This document shows positions 30,756-41,009 of a stretch of DNA of 64,000 nt, one piece after another. Made by a program: the position numbers and the translations under genes. The stretch lies in the NCBI RefSeq assembly GCF_001750725.1, contig NZ_CP017279.1:124001-188000 (forward strand). The letters are read 5' to 3'. The notes beneath the pieces were generated by a model, which worked only from the letters and a program-made list of their open reading frames with translations, searched no databases and had not been told where the DNA came from. Each line of letters starts with the position of its first letter. Position 1 is the stretch's first letter. The stretch is from Enterobacter ludwigii (GTDB lineage Bacteria; Pseudomonadota; Gammaproteobacteria; Enterobacterales; Enterobacteriaceae).

Positions 30756-31295
30756 TTACTGCGCGGCGGGCTGGATATCGTGAATGCGGATGAAACCTAA
30801 CTGATCCGGCGTAAGTCCGTTCAGCTGGATCGGAATGTCAACATCGCTCGGGGCCAGCACGCTGGCGGGTGCGGTGAACAGCTGGCTCTTCACGTTCACT
30901 TCCTGATAGTTCTCGGTGGTGCCCTGAATCTGCCCCCACTCGACGGTGCCGCTAAAGGCTGGCAGAGGATCGTTGGATTCCCCCTGAATGCGTAATGTTG
31001 CGCGAGTACCATCCGCATTGGCCGCCACGTTAACCAGCGACATTTTCAGCGTGCCAATCTGGCTGTTAAGGCGCGCCGGGGTGTTAGACCCGGGCAGCAG
31101 ATAAACCCCGCTGCTGGATTTGGCATTCAGCGCGTTTTGCTGGGTGATCTTCACAGTTTCTTTGTTCAGTTTGTCCATCGCGGTATTGAGCGTATTCACG
31201 CTTTGTTTCATTTGACGGACTTCGGTTTGCTGTGCACAGGCGCTAAGGGTAAACAGACTCCCCACCAGCAATATTTTCAGGTAACGTCTTGTCAT
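30756..31295 (-). CDS. yajI: YajI lipoprotein
   Basis: Putative outer-membrane lipoprotein of unknown function, 179 aa. Lipobox LSAC with the lipidated Cys at position 20; the next residue is Ala, so no inner-membrane retention signal. An N-terminal coiled-coil-like stretch (EVRQMKQSVNTLNTAMDKLNKE) is followed by a beta-rich domain (DUF3251). The start is taken at 31295, where AAGGAAA precedes the ATG and the length equals E. coli. The frame is open 21 codons further upstream. Confidence 0.92.
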   Translation of the reverse strand: MTRRYLKILLVGSLFTLSACAQQTEVRQMKQSVNTLNTAMDKLNKETVKITQQNALNAKSSSGVYLLPGSNTPARLNSQIGTLKMSLVNVAANADGTRATLRIQGESNDPLPAFSGTVEWGQIQGTTENYQEVNVKSQLFTAPASVLAPSDVDIPIQLNGLTPDQLGFIRIHDIQPAAQ

Positions 31296-31435
31296 TGCGT
31301 TTATTTCCTTGAAATAACGGATCTCCGTAATGGTAGCCAGCATCGCATCAACAGGCATAGATCCTTTGTCTCAAAAAGCTCTTCCTTTGTTGTCAGGCCA
31401 GATCAGGGTAAAATGAAAATCAGTTAACCACATAA

Positions 31436-31897
<462 letters not shown>

Positions 31898-31901
31898 GCT
31901 C

Positions 31902-33005
31902 ATGCAGGATGAGATTTACATGGCGCGAGCCATGAAGCTGGCGCAGCGCGGTCGTTTTACCACCCATCCCAACCCTAACGTCGGGTGCGTCATTGTCAAC
32001 GATGGCGAGATCGTGGGCGAAGGGTTTCACTACCGTGCCGGTGAGCCCCATGCCGAAGTTCATGCCCTGCGTATGGCCGGCGAAAAGGCGCGCGGTGCAA
32101 CGGCCTACGTGACGCTGGAACCCTGCAGCCACCACGGCCGTACCCCGCCGTGCTGCGAAGCACTCATTGCGGCGGGTGTCGCGCGCGTTGTCGCGGCGAT
32201 GCAGGATCCCAATCCGCAGGTTGCCGGACGCGGCCTGTATCGACTGCAGCAGGAAGGGATTGACGTCAGTCACGGCCTGATGATGCAGGATGCTGAGGCG
32301 ATCAACAAAGGCTTCCTGAAGCGCATGCGCACCGGGTTCCCGTACATTCAGCTTAAGCTTGGGGCCTCACTGGATGGTCGTACGGCGATGGCGAACGGCG
32401 AGAGCCAGTGGATCACCTCTGCGCAGGCAAGGCGCGATGTGCAACGTCTGCGCGCGCAAAGCCATGCTATCCTCACCAGCAGTGAAACGGTTCTGGCTGA
32501 TAATCCTGCCATGACCGTGCGCTGGGATGAACTGAATGCCGATACCCAGGCGTGCTACCCGCAGGAAAACCTGCGTCAGCCGCTGCGTATTGTCATCGAT
32601 AGCCAGAATCGCATCACGCCAGCGCACCGCATCGTGCAACAGCCGGGCGAAACCTGGATTGCACGCATGCATGACGATGCGCGTGAATGGCCGCAAGGCG
32701 TACGCAGCATCATGGTGCCAGAGCATAACGGGCACCTCGACTTAGTGGTGCTGATGATGCTGCTTGGTAAGCAACAGGTGAACAGTATCTGGGTAGAAGC
32801 GGGGCCGACGCTGGCCGGCGCGCTGCTGCAGGCCGGGCTGGTGGATGAGCTGATTGTCTACGTTGCACCTAAACTGTTGGGTAACGATGCGCGTGGTCTG
32901 TTTGTGCTGCCGGGTCTTGAAAAACTTGGTGATGCACCGAAACTCAAATTTAGCGAGATTCGTCCGGTGGGCCCGGATGTCTGCCTCCATTTAACGCCAG
33001 CGTAA
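31902..33005 (+). CDS. ribD: Bifunctional riboflavin biosynthesis deaminase/reductase RibD
   Basis: Two consecutive steps of riboflavin synthesis: deamination of the pyrimidine ring and NADPH reduction of the ribose side chain. The N-terminal deaminase has zinc ligands His50, Cys75 and Cys84 with Glu52 as catalytic acid (HAEVHAL, PCSHHGRTPPCC). The C-terminal reductase starts around residue 147 (PYIQLKLGASLDGRTAM) and contains WVEAGPTLAGALL. The protein is 367 aa from ATG 31902; twelve upstream open codons overlap nrdR and are not used. Confidence 0.97.
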   Translation: MQDEIYMARAMKLAQRGRFTTHPNPNVGCVIVNDGEIVGEGFHYRAGEPHAEVHALRMAGEKARGATAYVTLEPCSHHGRTPPCCEALIAAGVARVVAAMQDPNPQVAGRGLYRLQQEGIDVSHGLMMQDAEAINKGFLKRMRTGFPYIQLKLGASLDGRTAMANGESQWITSAQARRDVQRLRAQSHAILTSSETVLADNPAMTVRWDELNADTQACYPQENLRQPLRIVIDSQNRITPAHRIVQQPGETWIARMHDDAREWPQGVRSIMVPEHNGHLDLVVLMMLLGKQQVNSIWVEAGPTLAGALLQAGLVDELIVYVAPKLLGNDARGLFVLPGLEKLGDAPKLKFSEIRPVGPDVCLHLTPA

Positions 33006-33092
33006 TTGCTCCTGAAATAGGGAAGCAGTGCGCAAAGTATTATGATAAAATCCGCCCCCCTGCGGGGCCAAATGAACCCGTAAAGGAAGAGT

Positions 33093-33563
33093 ATGAACAT
33101 TATTGAAGCTGCTGTAGCTACCCCGGACGCTCGCGTCGCCATCACCATTGCGCGTTTCAACAACTTCATCAACGACAGCCTGCTGGAAGGTGCCATTGAC
33201 GCCCTGAAACGTATCGGCCAGGTTAAAGATGACAACATTACCGTTGTTTGGGTTCCAGGTGCTTATGAACTGCCACTGGCAGCGGGCGCGCTGGCGAAAA
33301 CCGGTAAATACGACGCGGTGATTGCGCTGGGTACCGTTATTCGTGGCGGCACTGCACACTTCGAATACGTTGCAGGCGGTGCAAGCAATGGTCTGGCACA
33401 CGTTGCGCAGGATGCAGAAATTCCTGTCGCGTTTGGCGTGCTGACTACCGAAAGTATTGAACAAGCCATTGAGCGCGCTGGTACCAAAGCCGGTAACAAA
33501 GGTGCAGAAGCTGCACTGACCGCGCTTGAAATGATCAATGTGTTGAAAGCCATTAAGGCCTGA
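33093..33563 (+). CDS. ribH: 6,7-dimethyl-8-ribityllumazine synthase
   Basis: Condenses the RibD-pathway product with dihydroxybutanone phosphate to lumazine, the precursor of riboflavin; assembles as a 60-mer shell. The protein is 156 aa. Substrate-site segments visible are [40 protein letters not shown] (with the catalytic His) and [17 protein letters not shown]. Called ribE or ribH depending on nomenclature. Followed 21 bases later by nusB. Confidence 0.98.
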   Translation: MNIIEAAVATPDARVAITIARFNNFINDSLLEGAIDALKRIGQVKDDNITVVWVPGAYELPLAAGALAKTGKYDAVIALGTVIRGGTAHFEYVAGGASNGLAHVAQDAEIPVAFGVLTTESIEQAIERAGTKAGNKGAEAALTALEMINVLKAIKA

Positions 33564-33584
33564 TTTTTTTGTAAGGGGAATTCC

Positions 33585-34004
33585 GTGAAACCTGCTGCTC
33601 GTCGCCGCGCCCGTGAATGTGCCGTCCAGGCACTTTACTCCTGGCAGTTGTCCCAGAACGACATCGCTGATGTTGAATACCAGTTCCTGTCAGAACAGGA
33701 CGTGAAAGACGTTGACGTTCTGTACTTCCGTGAACTGCTGTCGGGAGTGGCGACTAATAGCGCGTATCTCGATGGTCTGATGAAGCCATACCTGTCCCGT
33801 CTGCTCGAAGAGCTGGGTCAGGTTGAGAAAGCAGTGTTGCGTATCGCGCTGTTTGAGTTGTCTAAACGTGATGATGTGCCGTACAAAGTGGCCATCAACG
33901 AAGCGATCGAACTGGCGAAAACCTTCGGCGCTGAAGACAGCCATAAATTTGTAAACGGCGTGCTGGATAAAGCCGCACCTGCGATCCGTCCCCACAAAAA
34001 GTGA
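33585..34004 (+). CDS. nusB: Transcription antitermination factor NusB
   Basis: RNA-binding protein that pairs with NusE (S10) on boxA RNA for rRNA antitermination. The protein is 139 aa and all-helical. The Arg-rich N-terminus [20 protein letters not shown] contacts RNA, and the C-terminus [19 protein letters not shown] is conserved. GTG start with AAGGGGAA upstream. Confidence 0.98.
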   Translation: MKPAARRRARECAVQALYSWQLSQNDIADVEYQFLSEQDVKDVDVLYFRELLSGVATNSAYLDGLMKPYLSRLLEELGQVEKAVLRIALFELSKRDDVPYKVAINEAIELAKTFGAEDSHKFVNGVLDKAAPAIRPHKK

Positions 34005-34010
34005 TCCGCA

Positions 34011-34058
34011 AACCGGAGTTTTGCATTGCCTGCCGGGCAGTGCGGCTCCGGTTTTTTT
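34011..34058 (+). terminator. Hairpin with T-run between nusB and thiL
   Basis: AACCGGAG (34011-34018) pairs with CTCCGGTT (34046-34053), followed by TTTTT. The 27-base loop contains its own CTGCC/GGCAG stem. It may cut thiL expression relative to nusB, though the genes are usually considered one operon. Confidence 0.65.
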
Positions 34059-34082
34059 ATTTAATTTGCTGAGGCATAACGT

Positions 34083-35054
34083 ATGGCATGCGGCGAATTC
34101 TCCCTGATTGCCCGTTATTTCGACCGTGTCAGAACCTCTCGTCTTGATGTTGAAACCGGCATTGGCGATGACTGCGCACTTCTCAATATTCCCGAAAAAC
34201 AGACGCTGGCAATCAGCACCGACACCTTAGTGTGCGGACGTCATTTTTTACCTGATATCGATCCCGCCGATCTGGCGTATAAAGCGCTGGCGGTCAACGT
34301 AAGCGATTTAGCGGCCATGGGCGCCGATCCCGCGTGGCTGACGCTGGCGTTGACGTTGCCCGAGGTGGATGAAGACTGGCTTGAAGCCTTTAGCGATGCG
34401 CTGTTTGATCAGCTCAACTACTACGATATGCAGCTGATTGGCGGTGACACCACTGCCGGGCCGCTGTCGATGACGCTTGCGATCCACGGCTATGTCCCGC
34501 TGGGCCGGGCGCTGAAACGCTCGGGCGCAAAGCCGGGTGACTGGATCTACGTGACCGGCACGCCGGGCGACAGCGCCGCAGGGCTGGCGATCCTCCAGGA
34601 CCGCTTACGCGTCAAGGATGCCGACGATGCGGCATATCTGGTGAAACGCCATCTGCGCCCAACGCCGCGTATTTTGCACGGCCAGGCGCTGCGCGAGCGG
34701 GCAAGCTCGGCTATCGATCTCTCTGACGGGCTTATCTCCGATCTCGGCCATATTCTGAAAGCCAGCGGTGTGGGCGCGCGCGTAGATCTGGATCTGTTCC
34801 CGCTGTCAGAGCCATTGCTTCGCCATGTGGAACCTGAGCAGGCTCTGCGCTGGGCGCTCTCCGGCGGCGAAGATTATGAGCTGTGCTTTACCGTACCGGA
34901 ACTGAACCGGGGAACGCTGGACGTGGCGCTAGCTCACCTTGGGGCGAAGTTTACCTGTATCGGACAGATTATGCCGGAAAGTGAAGGGCTGAAATTTGTG
35001 CGTGATGGCGCGCCGGTTACGCTTGACTGGAAGGGTTACGACCACTTTGCGTGA
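34083..35054 (+). CDS. thiL: Thiamine-monophosphate kinase ThiL
   Basis: Phosphorylates thiamine monophosphate to thiamine diphosphate, the active cofactor. The protein is 323 aa of the PurM/AIR-synthase-like fold; IGDDCALL near the N-terminus and LIGGDTT are the metal/ATP-binding acidic motifs, and [14 protein letters not shown] the second. It ends ...KGYDHFA, two residues shorter than E. coli. In E. coli its end overlaps or adjoins pgpA. Here the stop is followed by a REP-like palindrome and no pgpA. Confidence 0.97.
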   Translation: MACGEFSLIARYFDRVRTSRLDVETGIGDDCALLNIPEKQTLAISTDTLVCGRHFLPDIDPADLAYKALAVNVSDLAAMGADPAWLTLALTLPEVDEDWLEAFSDALFDQLNYYDMQLIGGDTTAGPLSMTLAIHGYVPLGRALKRSGAKPGDWIYVTGTPGDSAAGLAILQDRLRVKDADDAAYLVKRHLRPTPRILHGQALRERASSAIDLSDGLISDLGHILKASGVGARVDLDLFPLSEPLLRHVEPEQALRWALSGGEDYELCFTVPELNRGTLDVALAHLGAKFTCIGQIMPESEGLKFVRDGAPVTLDWKGYDHFA

Positions 35055-35061
35055 TTCGTCT

Positions 35062-35087
35062 GCCGGGTAGCGCTGCGCTTACCCGGC
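35062..35087. repeat. REP-like palindromic element
   Basis: GCCGGGTA (35062-35069) and TACCCGGC (35080-35087) with an AGCGCTGCGCT interior. It has the form of an enterobacterial REP unit and is closely similar to the one after thiI (40971-40997). It sits at the thiL-yajO junction where pgpA is missing. Confidence 0.75.
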
Positions 35088-35101
35088 CGAGGGGTTTTGT
35101 T

Positions 35102-35119
35102 CCCTCTCCTTTTGGGAGA
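35102..35119. repeat. CCCTCTCC-type intergenic repeat, copy 4 (imperfect)
   Basis: CCCTCTCC, a TTTT loop and GGGAGA, between the REP unit and the yajO stop. It resembles the hairpins after ppnP, mak and proY. Confidence 0.45.
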
Positions 35120-35135
35120 CGGGCAGGGCGAGGGC

Positions 35136-36110
35136 TTACTTAAACCCGACCACCGGATGCTGCTGGTACGGCGTTTCCAGTTCGGCGACTTGCTCAGGCG
35201 TCAGCGTTAAATCAACGGCACTCAACAACTCGTCCAGCTGTTCTTCCCGCGATGTACCGATAATCGGTGCCGCGACTCCGCGTTTGCTCAGCAGCCACGC
35301 CAGCGCTACCTGCGCACGCGTGGCACCGGTATCATCGGCAATCCCCGCTAAACGCTCGGCGATCAACGCATCGCTGGCTTCCGTACCTTCGTATAAGGTT
35401 TTACCGAACGCATCCGACACCGAGCGGGCGGTGGTCTCTCCCCATGGTCGGGTGAGGCGTCCGCGCGCCAGGGGACTCCATGGGATCACCGCTACGCCTT
35501 CCTGATAGCAGAGCGGCAGCATCTCGCGCTCTTCTTCGCGATAGATAAGGTTGTAGTGATCCTGCATGGTGACAAACCGTGCCCAGCCGTGCTGCGCCTG
35601 AAGATCAAGCGCTGAGGCAAACTGCGAAGCGTGCATAGATGATGCGCCGATGTAACGCGCCTTCCCGGCCTTAACCACATCGTTAAGGGCTTCCAGCGTC
35701 TCTTCAATCGGCGTGTTGTAATCCCAGCGGTGGATCTGCAGCAGGTCGACATAATCCATATTCAGGCGCCGGAGGCTGTCATCAATGGATCGCAGGATTT
35801 GCGCACGGGAAAGACCTTCAGGCAAATCACCCACCTGGTGATATACCTTGGTGGCGACGACCACATCGTCACGGCGGGCAAAATCGCGCAGGGCGCGGCC
35901 GACAATCTCTTCGCTGCTGCCGTCGGAGTAACTGTTGGCAGTATCAAAAAAGTTAATCCCGCCGTCGAGTGCGCGTTTGATGATAAGGCGGCTGCTCTCT
36001 TCCGGCAGCGTCCAGGCGTGATTTCCCCGGTCTGGCTCGCCAAAGGTCATGCATCCCAGGCAAAGTCGGGAAACCTGAAGGTCTGTTGTTCCTAATGTCG
36101 TGTATTGCAT
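35136..36110 (-). CDS. yajO: YajO aldo-keto reductase
   Basis: NADPH-dependent aldo-keto reductase of 324 aa, cytosolic. In E. coli it is reported to reduce aldehydes and to be able to feed 1-deoxyxylulose-type intermediates; the physiological substrate is uncertain. TIM-barrel tetrad: Asp in FFDTANSY, the Tyr of the same motif, Lys in VATKVYH and His in LQIHRWD. Cofactor motif IIGTSREEQLDELL near the C-terminus. It lies 63 bases downstream of dxs on the same strand and may be the last gene of that operon. Confidence 0.96.
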   Translation of the reverse strand: MQYTTLGTTDLQVSRLCLGCMTFGEPDRGNHAWTLPEESSRLIIKRALDGGINFFDTANSYSDGSSEEIVGRALRDFARRDDVVVATKVYHQVGDLPEGLSRAQILRSIDDSLRRLNMDYVDLLQIHRWDYNTPIEETLEALNDVVKAGKARYIGASSMHASQFASALDLQAQHGWARFVTMQDHYNLIYREEEREMLPLCYQEGVAVIPWSPLARGRLTRPWGETTARSVSDAFGKTLYEGTEASDALIAERLAGIADDTGATRAQVALAWLLSKRGVAAPIIGTSREEQLDELLSAVDLTLTPEQVAELETPYQQHPVVGFK

Positions 36111-36173
36111 GGTTCCGCTCCTGCTTTTTTAAACAATACGTTTAAGCATAGCAGGAGCGGAAAAGGGGAGGGA

Positions 36174-38036
36174 TCAGGCAAGCCAGGAACGGATTTTCGA
36201 CTCAATGCCGGCCGCATCCAGGCCAATCGCCGCACGGGCTTCGTCCTGGGTGCCTTGTGGAATGAAATGATCCGGCAGACCAAGGTTCAGTACCGGCACG
36301 GCTTTACGGTTAGCCATCAGCACTTCGTTTACGCCGCTGCCCGCACCGCCCATGATGGCGTTTTCTTCCAGCGTGACCAGCACGTCATGAGATTCCGCCA
36401 TGCTCAGGATCAGGGTCTCGTCGAGCGGCTTCACAAAGCGCATATCCACGAGGGTCGCATTCAGCGCTTCAGCCACTTTCGCGGCCTCCGGCATCAGCGT
36501 ACCAAAGTTCAGGATCGCCACTTTCTCACCGCGACGCTTCACCAGACCTTTACCTATCGGCAGTTTTTCCAGCGGCTGCAGTTCAACGCCGACGGCATTG
36601 CCGCGCGGGTAGCGCACCGCACTAGGGCCATCCTGATAGTGGTAGCCGGTAAACAGCATCTGACGACATTCGTTCTCATCGCTTGGCGTCATGATGACCA
36701 TATCCGGGACGCAGCGCAGGAACGACAGATCAAATGCCCCCTGGTGCGTCTGGCCGTCAGCACCCACAATGCCTGCGCGGTCGATAGCAAACAGGACCGG
36801 CAGCTTCTGGATGGCAACGTCATGGATCACCTGGTCGTAGGCGCGTTGCAGGAAGGTGGAATAAATGGCGACAACCGGGTTATAACCGCCAATCGCCAGG
36901 CCTGCCGCAAAGGTCACCGCGTGCTGCTCGGCAATGGCAACGTCAAAATACTGGTCCGGGTATTTTTTGGAGAACTCCACCATGCCAGAACCTTCACGCA
37001 TGGCCGGGGTGATCGCCATGAGCTTATTGTCTTTAGCGGCGGTTTCACACAGCCAGTCGCCAAAGATTTTTGAATAGCTCGGCATGCCGCCGCTGCTTTT
37101 GGGCAGGCAACCGCTGCTCGGGTCGAATTTCGGTACCGCGTGGAAGGTGATGGGATCTTTTTCCGCCGGTTCGTATCCACGGCCTTTTTTGGTCATGATA
37201 TGCAGGAACTGCGGGCCTTTCAGGTCACGCATGTTTTTCAGCGTGGTGACAAGCCCCAGAACGTCATGCCCGTCCACCGGACCAATATAGTTAAAGCCCA
37301 GCTCTTCAAACAGCGTACCCGGCACGACCATGCCTTTGATGTGTTCTTCGGTGCGTTTAAGCAGTTCTTTGATTGGCGGTACGCCGGAGAAGACTTTTTT
37401 GCCGCCTTCGCGCAGCGAGGAGTAAAGCTTGCCGGAGAGCAGCTGCGCCAGATGGTTGTTCAGCGCGCCCACGTTTTCGGAAATCGACATTTCGTTATCA
37501 TTAAGGATAACCAGCATGTCTGGCTTGATATCGCCCGCGTGGTTCATGGCCTCAAAGGCCATTCCGGCAGTGATCGCCCCGTCGCCAATGACGCAGACGG
37601 TACGACGCTGTTTATTCTCTTTTTCGGCTGCCACCGCAATACCGATACCCGCAGAGATTGAGGTGGAGGAGTGCCCAACGCTTAATACGTCGTACTCGCT
37701 CTCGCCACGCCATGGGAACGGATGCAGGCCGCCTTTCTGACGAATAGTGCCAATTTTATCGCGACGTCCGGTCAGAATTTTATGCGGATAGGCCTGGTGG
37801 CCGACATCCCAGATGAGCTGATCGAACGGCGTGTTATAGACATAATGCAGCGCCACGGTCAGCTCTACCGTGCCAAGCCCGGAGGCGAAATGGCCGCTGG
37901 AGCGGCTTACGCTGTCGAGCAGGTAGCGACGCAGCTCATCGCACAGCTTCGGCAGGCTCTCTTTCGGCAACAGGCGTAACTCCTGGGTGGAGTCAACTAA
38001 CGCCAGTGTCGGGTATTTGGCAATATCAAAACTCAT
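36174..38036 (-). CDS. dxs: 1-deoxy-D-xylulose-5-phosphate synthase Dxs
   Basis: Thiamine-diphosphate enzyme joining pyruvate and glyceraldehyde-3-phosphate, the first step of the MEP isoprenoid pathway; the product also feeds thiamine and pyridoxal synthesis. The protein is 620 aa. The ThDP motif [18 protein letters not shown] is at about 152-169, the catalytic Glu is in [13 protein letters not shown], and the transketolase C-terminal domain closes the protein. A TTG one codon earlier is open; ATG 38036 gives MSFDIAKYP, the E. coli start. It is 24 bases after ispA. Confidence 0.98.
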   Translation of the reverse strand: MSFDIAKYPTLALVDSTQELRLLPKESLPKLCDELRRYLLDSVSRSSGHFASGLGTVELTVALHYVYNTPFDQLIWDVGHQAYPHKILTGRRDKIGTIRQKGGLHPFPWRGESEYDVLSVGHSSTSISAGIGIAVAAEKENKQRRTVCVIGDGAITAGMAFEAMNHAGDIKPDMLVILNDNEMSISENVGALNNHLAQLLSGKLYSSLREGGKKVFSGVPPIKELLKRTEEHIKGMVVPGTLFEELGFNYIGPVDGHDVLGLVTTLKNMRDLKGPQFLHIMTKKGRGYEPAEKDPITFHAVPKFDPSSGCLPKSSGGMPSYSKIFGDWLCETAAKDNKLMAITPAMREGSGMVEFSKKYPDQYFDVAIAEQHAVTFAAGLAIGGYNPVVAIYSTFLQRAYDQVIHDVAIQKLPVLFAIDRAGIVGADGQTHQGAFDLSFLRCVPDMVIMTPSDENECRQMLFTGYHYQDGPSAVRYPRGNAVGVELQPLEKLPIGKGLVKRRGEKVAILNFGTLMPEAAKVAEALNATLVDMRFVKPLDETLILSMAESHDVLVTLEENAIMGGAGSGVNEVLMANRKAVPVLNLGLPDHFIPQGTQDEARAAIGLDAAGIESKIRSWLA

Positions 38037-38060
38037 CAAAGGCTCATCGAGATAGTGTGT

Positions 38061-38960
38061 TTATTTATCACGCTGGATTATATAGTCCGCTAGCGCTTCC
38101 AGTGCCGAAGTATCCAGTGATTGCGCGGCCAGTTGATTCAGCGACTGGCGGGCATCCTCTATCAGATCCCGGGCTTTACGTTGGGCTTGCTCAAGACCCA
38201 GCAGGGCGGGGTAGGTACTTTTGCCAAGCTGCTGATCCGCACCCTGACGTTTACCCAATGTTGCAGTATCGCCCACCACATCCAGAATGTCATCCTGAAC
38301 CTGGAATGCCAGACCGATACTTTCTGCGTATCTGTCCAGTATCGGCAGGGCTTTGCGCCCCTGTTCACCCGCGCTCAGGGCGCCCAGACGAACGGCTGCA
38401 CGAATCAATGCGCCCGTTTTATGGCGATGAATACGCTCCAGCTGTTCCAGATTAACCTGACGTCCTTCCGCTTCCAGATCCAGTGCCTGACCGCCACACA
38501 TACCGGCGACGCCGCTGGCCATTGCCAGTTCAGAGATCATCGACAGACGGTCACGGTCGGCCACTTCGGCCATCGGCGCATCGCTCAAAATCGAGAACGC
38601 CAGGGTTTGCAGGGCATCCCCCGCCAGAATGGCATTCGCTTCGCCAAACTTGATGTGGCAGGTAGGCTGGCCACGACGCAGATCGTCGTCGTCCATGGCT
38701 GGCAAATCATCATGGATCAGCGAGTAGGCATGGATGCACTCAACGGCCGCCGCCGGGGCGTCCAGCGTGTTAGCGCTGATGCCAAACATATTGCCCGTGG
38801 CGTAGACCAGAAACGGACGCAGGCGCTTTCCACCCAAGAGTGCGCCATAGTGCATGGCTTCAACCAGTGGAGTGTTCTGAAAAGGCTGTGGCTCAATAAA
38901 ACGGCGCAGCGCATCGTTGGCACGCGCGACGCATGCCTGAAGCTCGTTGGCGAAATCCAT
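38061..38960 (-). CDS. ispA: Farnesyl diphosphate synthase IspA
   Basis: Makes geranyl and farnesyl diphosphate from IPP and DMAPP. The protein is 299 aa. First Asp-rich motif DDLPAMD starts at Asp84 in the bacterial (six-residue) form, the second is DDILDVVGD near residue 224, and the IPP-binding GGKRLRPFLVYATG is near residue 43. Its ATG directly abuts the xseB stop (0 bases), so translation is probably coupled. Confidence 0.98.
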   Translation of the reverse strand: MDFANELQACVARANDALRRFIEPQPFQNTPLVEAMHYGALLGGKRLRPFLVYATGNMFGISANTLDAPAAAVECIHAYSLIHDDLPAMDDDDLRRGQPTCHIKFGEANAILAGDALQTLAFSILSDAPMAEVADRDRLSMISELAMASGVAGMCGGQALDLEAEGRQVNLEQLERIHRHKTGALIRAAVRLGALSAGEQGRKALPILDRYAESIGLAFQVQDDILDVVGDTATLGKRQGADQQLGKSTYPALLGLEQAQRKARDLIEDARQSLNQLAAQSLDTSALEALADYIIQRDK

Positions 38961-39203
38961 TTACTCGGCGTCCGGTGTGAATGGCGTAGTTTTAGCGTCT
39001 TCGCTGTCGGACAGCAGGATCTGCACGCGCTGCTCGGCCTGCTGCAGTTTGACCTGCCCCTGGCGCGCCAGCTGTACGCCGCGCTCGAATTCATTGAGCG
39101 CCTCTTCCAGCGGTAAATCGCCGCTCTCAAGGCGGGTGACAATCTGCTCCAGCTCACTCAGCGCAGTTTCAAAACTGGCCGGTGCGTCGTTCTTCTTCGG
39201 CAT
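38961..39203 (-). CDS. xseB: Exodeoxyribonuclease VII small subunit
   Basis: Small helical subunit (80 aa) of ExoVII, which degrades single-stranded DNA with the XseA large subunit. Conserved coiled segment [30 protein letters not shown] spans residues 11-39. First gene of xseB-ispA-dxs. Divergent from thiI. Confidence 0.96.
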   Translation of the reverse strand: MPKKNDAPASFETALSELEQIVTRLESGDLPLEEALNEFERGVQLARQGQVKLQQAEQRVQILLSDSEDAKTTPFTPDAE

Positions 39204-39340
39204 AGTGAATTGACTCTTATATTCTCAGCCCCGACATGGTAACGGACTCGGGGCAATTATCAAATAACGCGCAATGTGCACAGGAGCGGCGTGAAGATGA
39301 TATACTTGCGCGCCTGGATGCAGCCACGGGTGTGGGCTGC

Positions 39341-39466
39341 TATACACGTCATCCTTCAGGTTGTCTCTGTTTGGGCTACGTTTGCGCCTTTCCGTTACTT
39401 ACTCGCGTAAGCTTGCGGGGGGCTGTGACTCGCCGCGTTGATGCCACCTGAATGATTTTGTGTATA
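39341..39466. repeat. 126-bp imperfect palindromic intergenic element
   Basis: The outer arms are TATACAC (39341-39347) with ATCCTTCAGGT following, and at the other end ACCTGAATGAT then GTGTATA (39460-39466). The middle is a perfect CTTAC-TCGC-GTAAG hairpin (39398-39411) whose centre coincides within about one base with the centre of the whole element. It fills most of the 312-base xseB-thiI region. The layout resembles dispersed palindromic repeats seen in intergenic regions of enterobacteria (inference, from memory). No convincing gene: the short open frame at 39236-39451 is a by-product. Confidence 0.65.
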
Positions 39467-39515
39467 TTTCATTTTCCATTACAAGCCTTAAGCTTGCCTA
39501 AGAAACATTGCCGCC

Positions 39516-40964
39516 ATGAAGTTTATCATTAAATTGTTCCCTGAAATCACCATCAAAAGCCAATCTGTGCGTTTGCGCTTTATTAAAATTCTCACCGGGA
39601 ACATTCGTAACGTATTAAAACACTACGACGAAACGCTCGCCGTGGTGCGTCACTGGGACCACGTTGAGGTTCGCGCGAAAGATGAAAACAAACGTCAGGA
39701 TATTCGCGACGCGCTGACCCGTATTCCGGGCATTCACCATATTCTGGAAGTGGAAGACGTTCCTTACACCTCCCTGCATGACATTTTTGAAAAAGCGCTG
39801 GTGCAGTACCGCGATCAGATTGAAGGCAAAACCTTCTGCGTGCGCGTGAAGCGTCGTGGTAAGCATGAGTTTAGCTCCATTGAAGTGGAGCGCTATGTGG
39901 GTGGCGGCCTCAATCAGCACGTTGAGAGCGCGCGCGTGCGCCTGACTAACCCGGACGTGACCGTTAACCTGGAGATCGAAAACGATCGCCTGCTGCTGGT
40001 GAAAGGCCGTTATGAAGGTATCGGCGGTTTCCCAATCGGCACGCAGGAAGATGTCCTGTCGCTGATCTCCGGCGGTTTCGACTCCGGTGTTTCCAGCTAT
40101 ATGTTGATGCGCCGCGGCTGCCGCGTACACTACTGCTTCTTTAACCTGGGCGGTGCGGCGCATGAAATCGGCGTGCGTCAGGTTGCGCACTATCTGTGGA
40201 ACCGCTTCGGCAGCTCCCACCGCGTGCGTTTTGTGGCGATCAACTTTGAGCCAGTGGTCGGCGAAATCCTTGAAAAAGTGGACGACGGTCAGATGGGCGT
40301 GGTGCTGAAACGCATGATGGTGCGTGCAGCGTCCAAAGTGGCGGAGCGCTACGGCGTGCAGGCGCTGGTCACCGGTGAAGCGCTGGGCCAGGTCTCCAGC
40401 CAGACCCTGACCAACCTGCGTCTTATCGACAACGTATCGGATACCCTGATCCTGCGTCCGCTGATCTCCTACGATAAAGAGCACATCATCGATCTGGCGC
40501 GCAAAATCGGTACCGAAGATTTTGCCCGCACCATGCCGGAATACTGCGGTGTGATCTCAAAAAGCCCGACCGTCAAAGCGGTAAAGGCGAAAATCGAAGC
40601 CGAAGAAGAGAACTTCGATTTCGGCATTCTGGAGAAGGTGGTGGCGGAAGCGACCAACATCGATATCCGCGAGATTGCCCAGCAGACCGAGCAGGAAGTG
40701 GTTGAAGTTGAAACCGTCAGCGGTTTCGGTGCCAACGACGCGATTCTGGATATCCGTTCCATTGATGAACAGGATGACAAACCGCTGCAGGTTGAAGGCG
40801 TGGACGTGGTTTCCCTGCCGTTCTACAAGCTGAGCACCAAATTCGGCGATCTCGACCAGAGCAAAACGTATCTGCTGTGGTGCGAGCGCGGGGTGATGAG
40901 CCGTCTGCAGGCACTGTATCTGCGCGAGCAGGGCTTTGCAAATGTGAAGGTCTATCGCCCTTAA
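39516..40964 (+). CDS. thiI: tRNA 4-thiouridine synthase/thiamine sulfurtransferase ThiI
   Basis: Moves persulfide sulfur from IscS to uridine-8 of tRNA and to ThiS for thiazole synthesis. The protein is 482 aa. N-terminal ferredoxin-like and THUMP domains (to about residue 165), a PP-loop ATP pyrophosphatase with [13 protein letters not shown], and a C-terminal rhodanese domain with the active Cys456 in [11 protein letters not shown]. Single gene, followed by a REP unit. Confidence 0.98.
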   Translation: MKFIIKLFPEITIKSQSVRLRFIKILTGNIRNVLKHYDETLAVVRHWDHVEVRAKDENKRQDIRDALTRIPGIHHILEVEDVPYTSLHDIFEKALVQYRDQIEGKTFCVRVKRRGKHEFSSIEVERYVGGGLNQHVESARVRLTNPDVTVNLEIENDRLLLVKGRYEGIGGFPIGTQEDVLSLISGGFDSGVSSYMLMRRGCRVHYCFFNLGGAAHEIGVRQVAHYLWNRFGSSHRVRFVAINFEPVVGEILEKVDDGQMGVVLKRMMVRAASKVAERYGVQALVTGEALGQVSSQTLTNLRLIDNVSDTLILRPLISYDKEHIIDLARKIGTEDFARTMPEYCGVISKSPTVKAVKAKIEAEEENFDFGILEKVVAEATNIDIREIAQQTEQEVVEVETVSGFGANDAILDIRSIDEQDDKPLQVEGVDVVSLPFYKLSTKFGDLDQSKTYLLWCERGVMSRLQALYLREQGFANVKVYRP

Positions 40965-40970
40965 CCGTTT

Positions 40971-40997
40971 GCCGGGTAGCGGCTTCGCTTACCCGGC
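40971..40997. repeat. REP-like palindromic element after thiI
   Basis: GCCGGGTA (40971-40978) and TACCCGGC (40990-40997), inner AGCG-GCTT-CGCT. Located between the convergent thiI and yajL stops; typical REP position. Confidence 0.8.
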
Positions 40998-41009
40998 TTT
41001 CTTTACACG

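Noticed and set aside
39236..39451. Short open frame between xseB and thiI
   Set aside because: Overlaps the palindromic element, lacks a ribosome binding site and resembles no protein.
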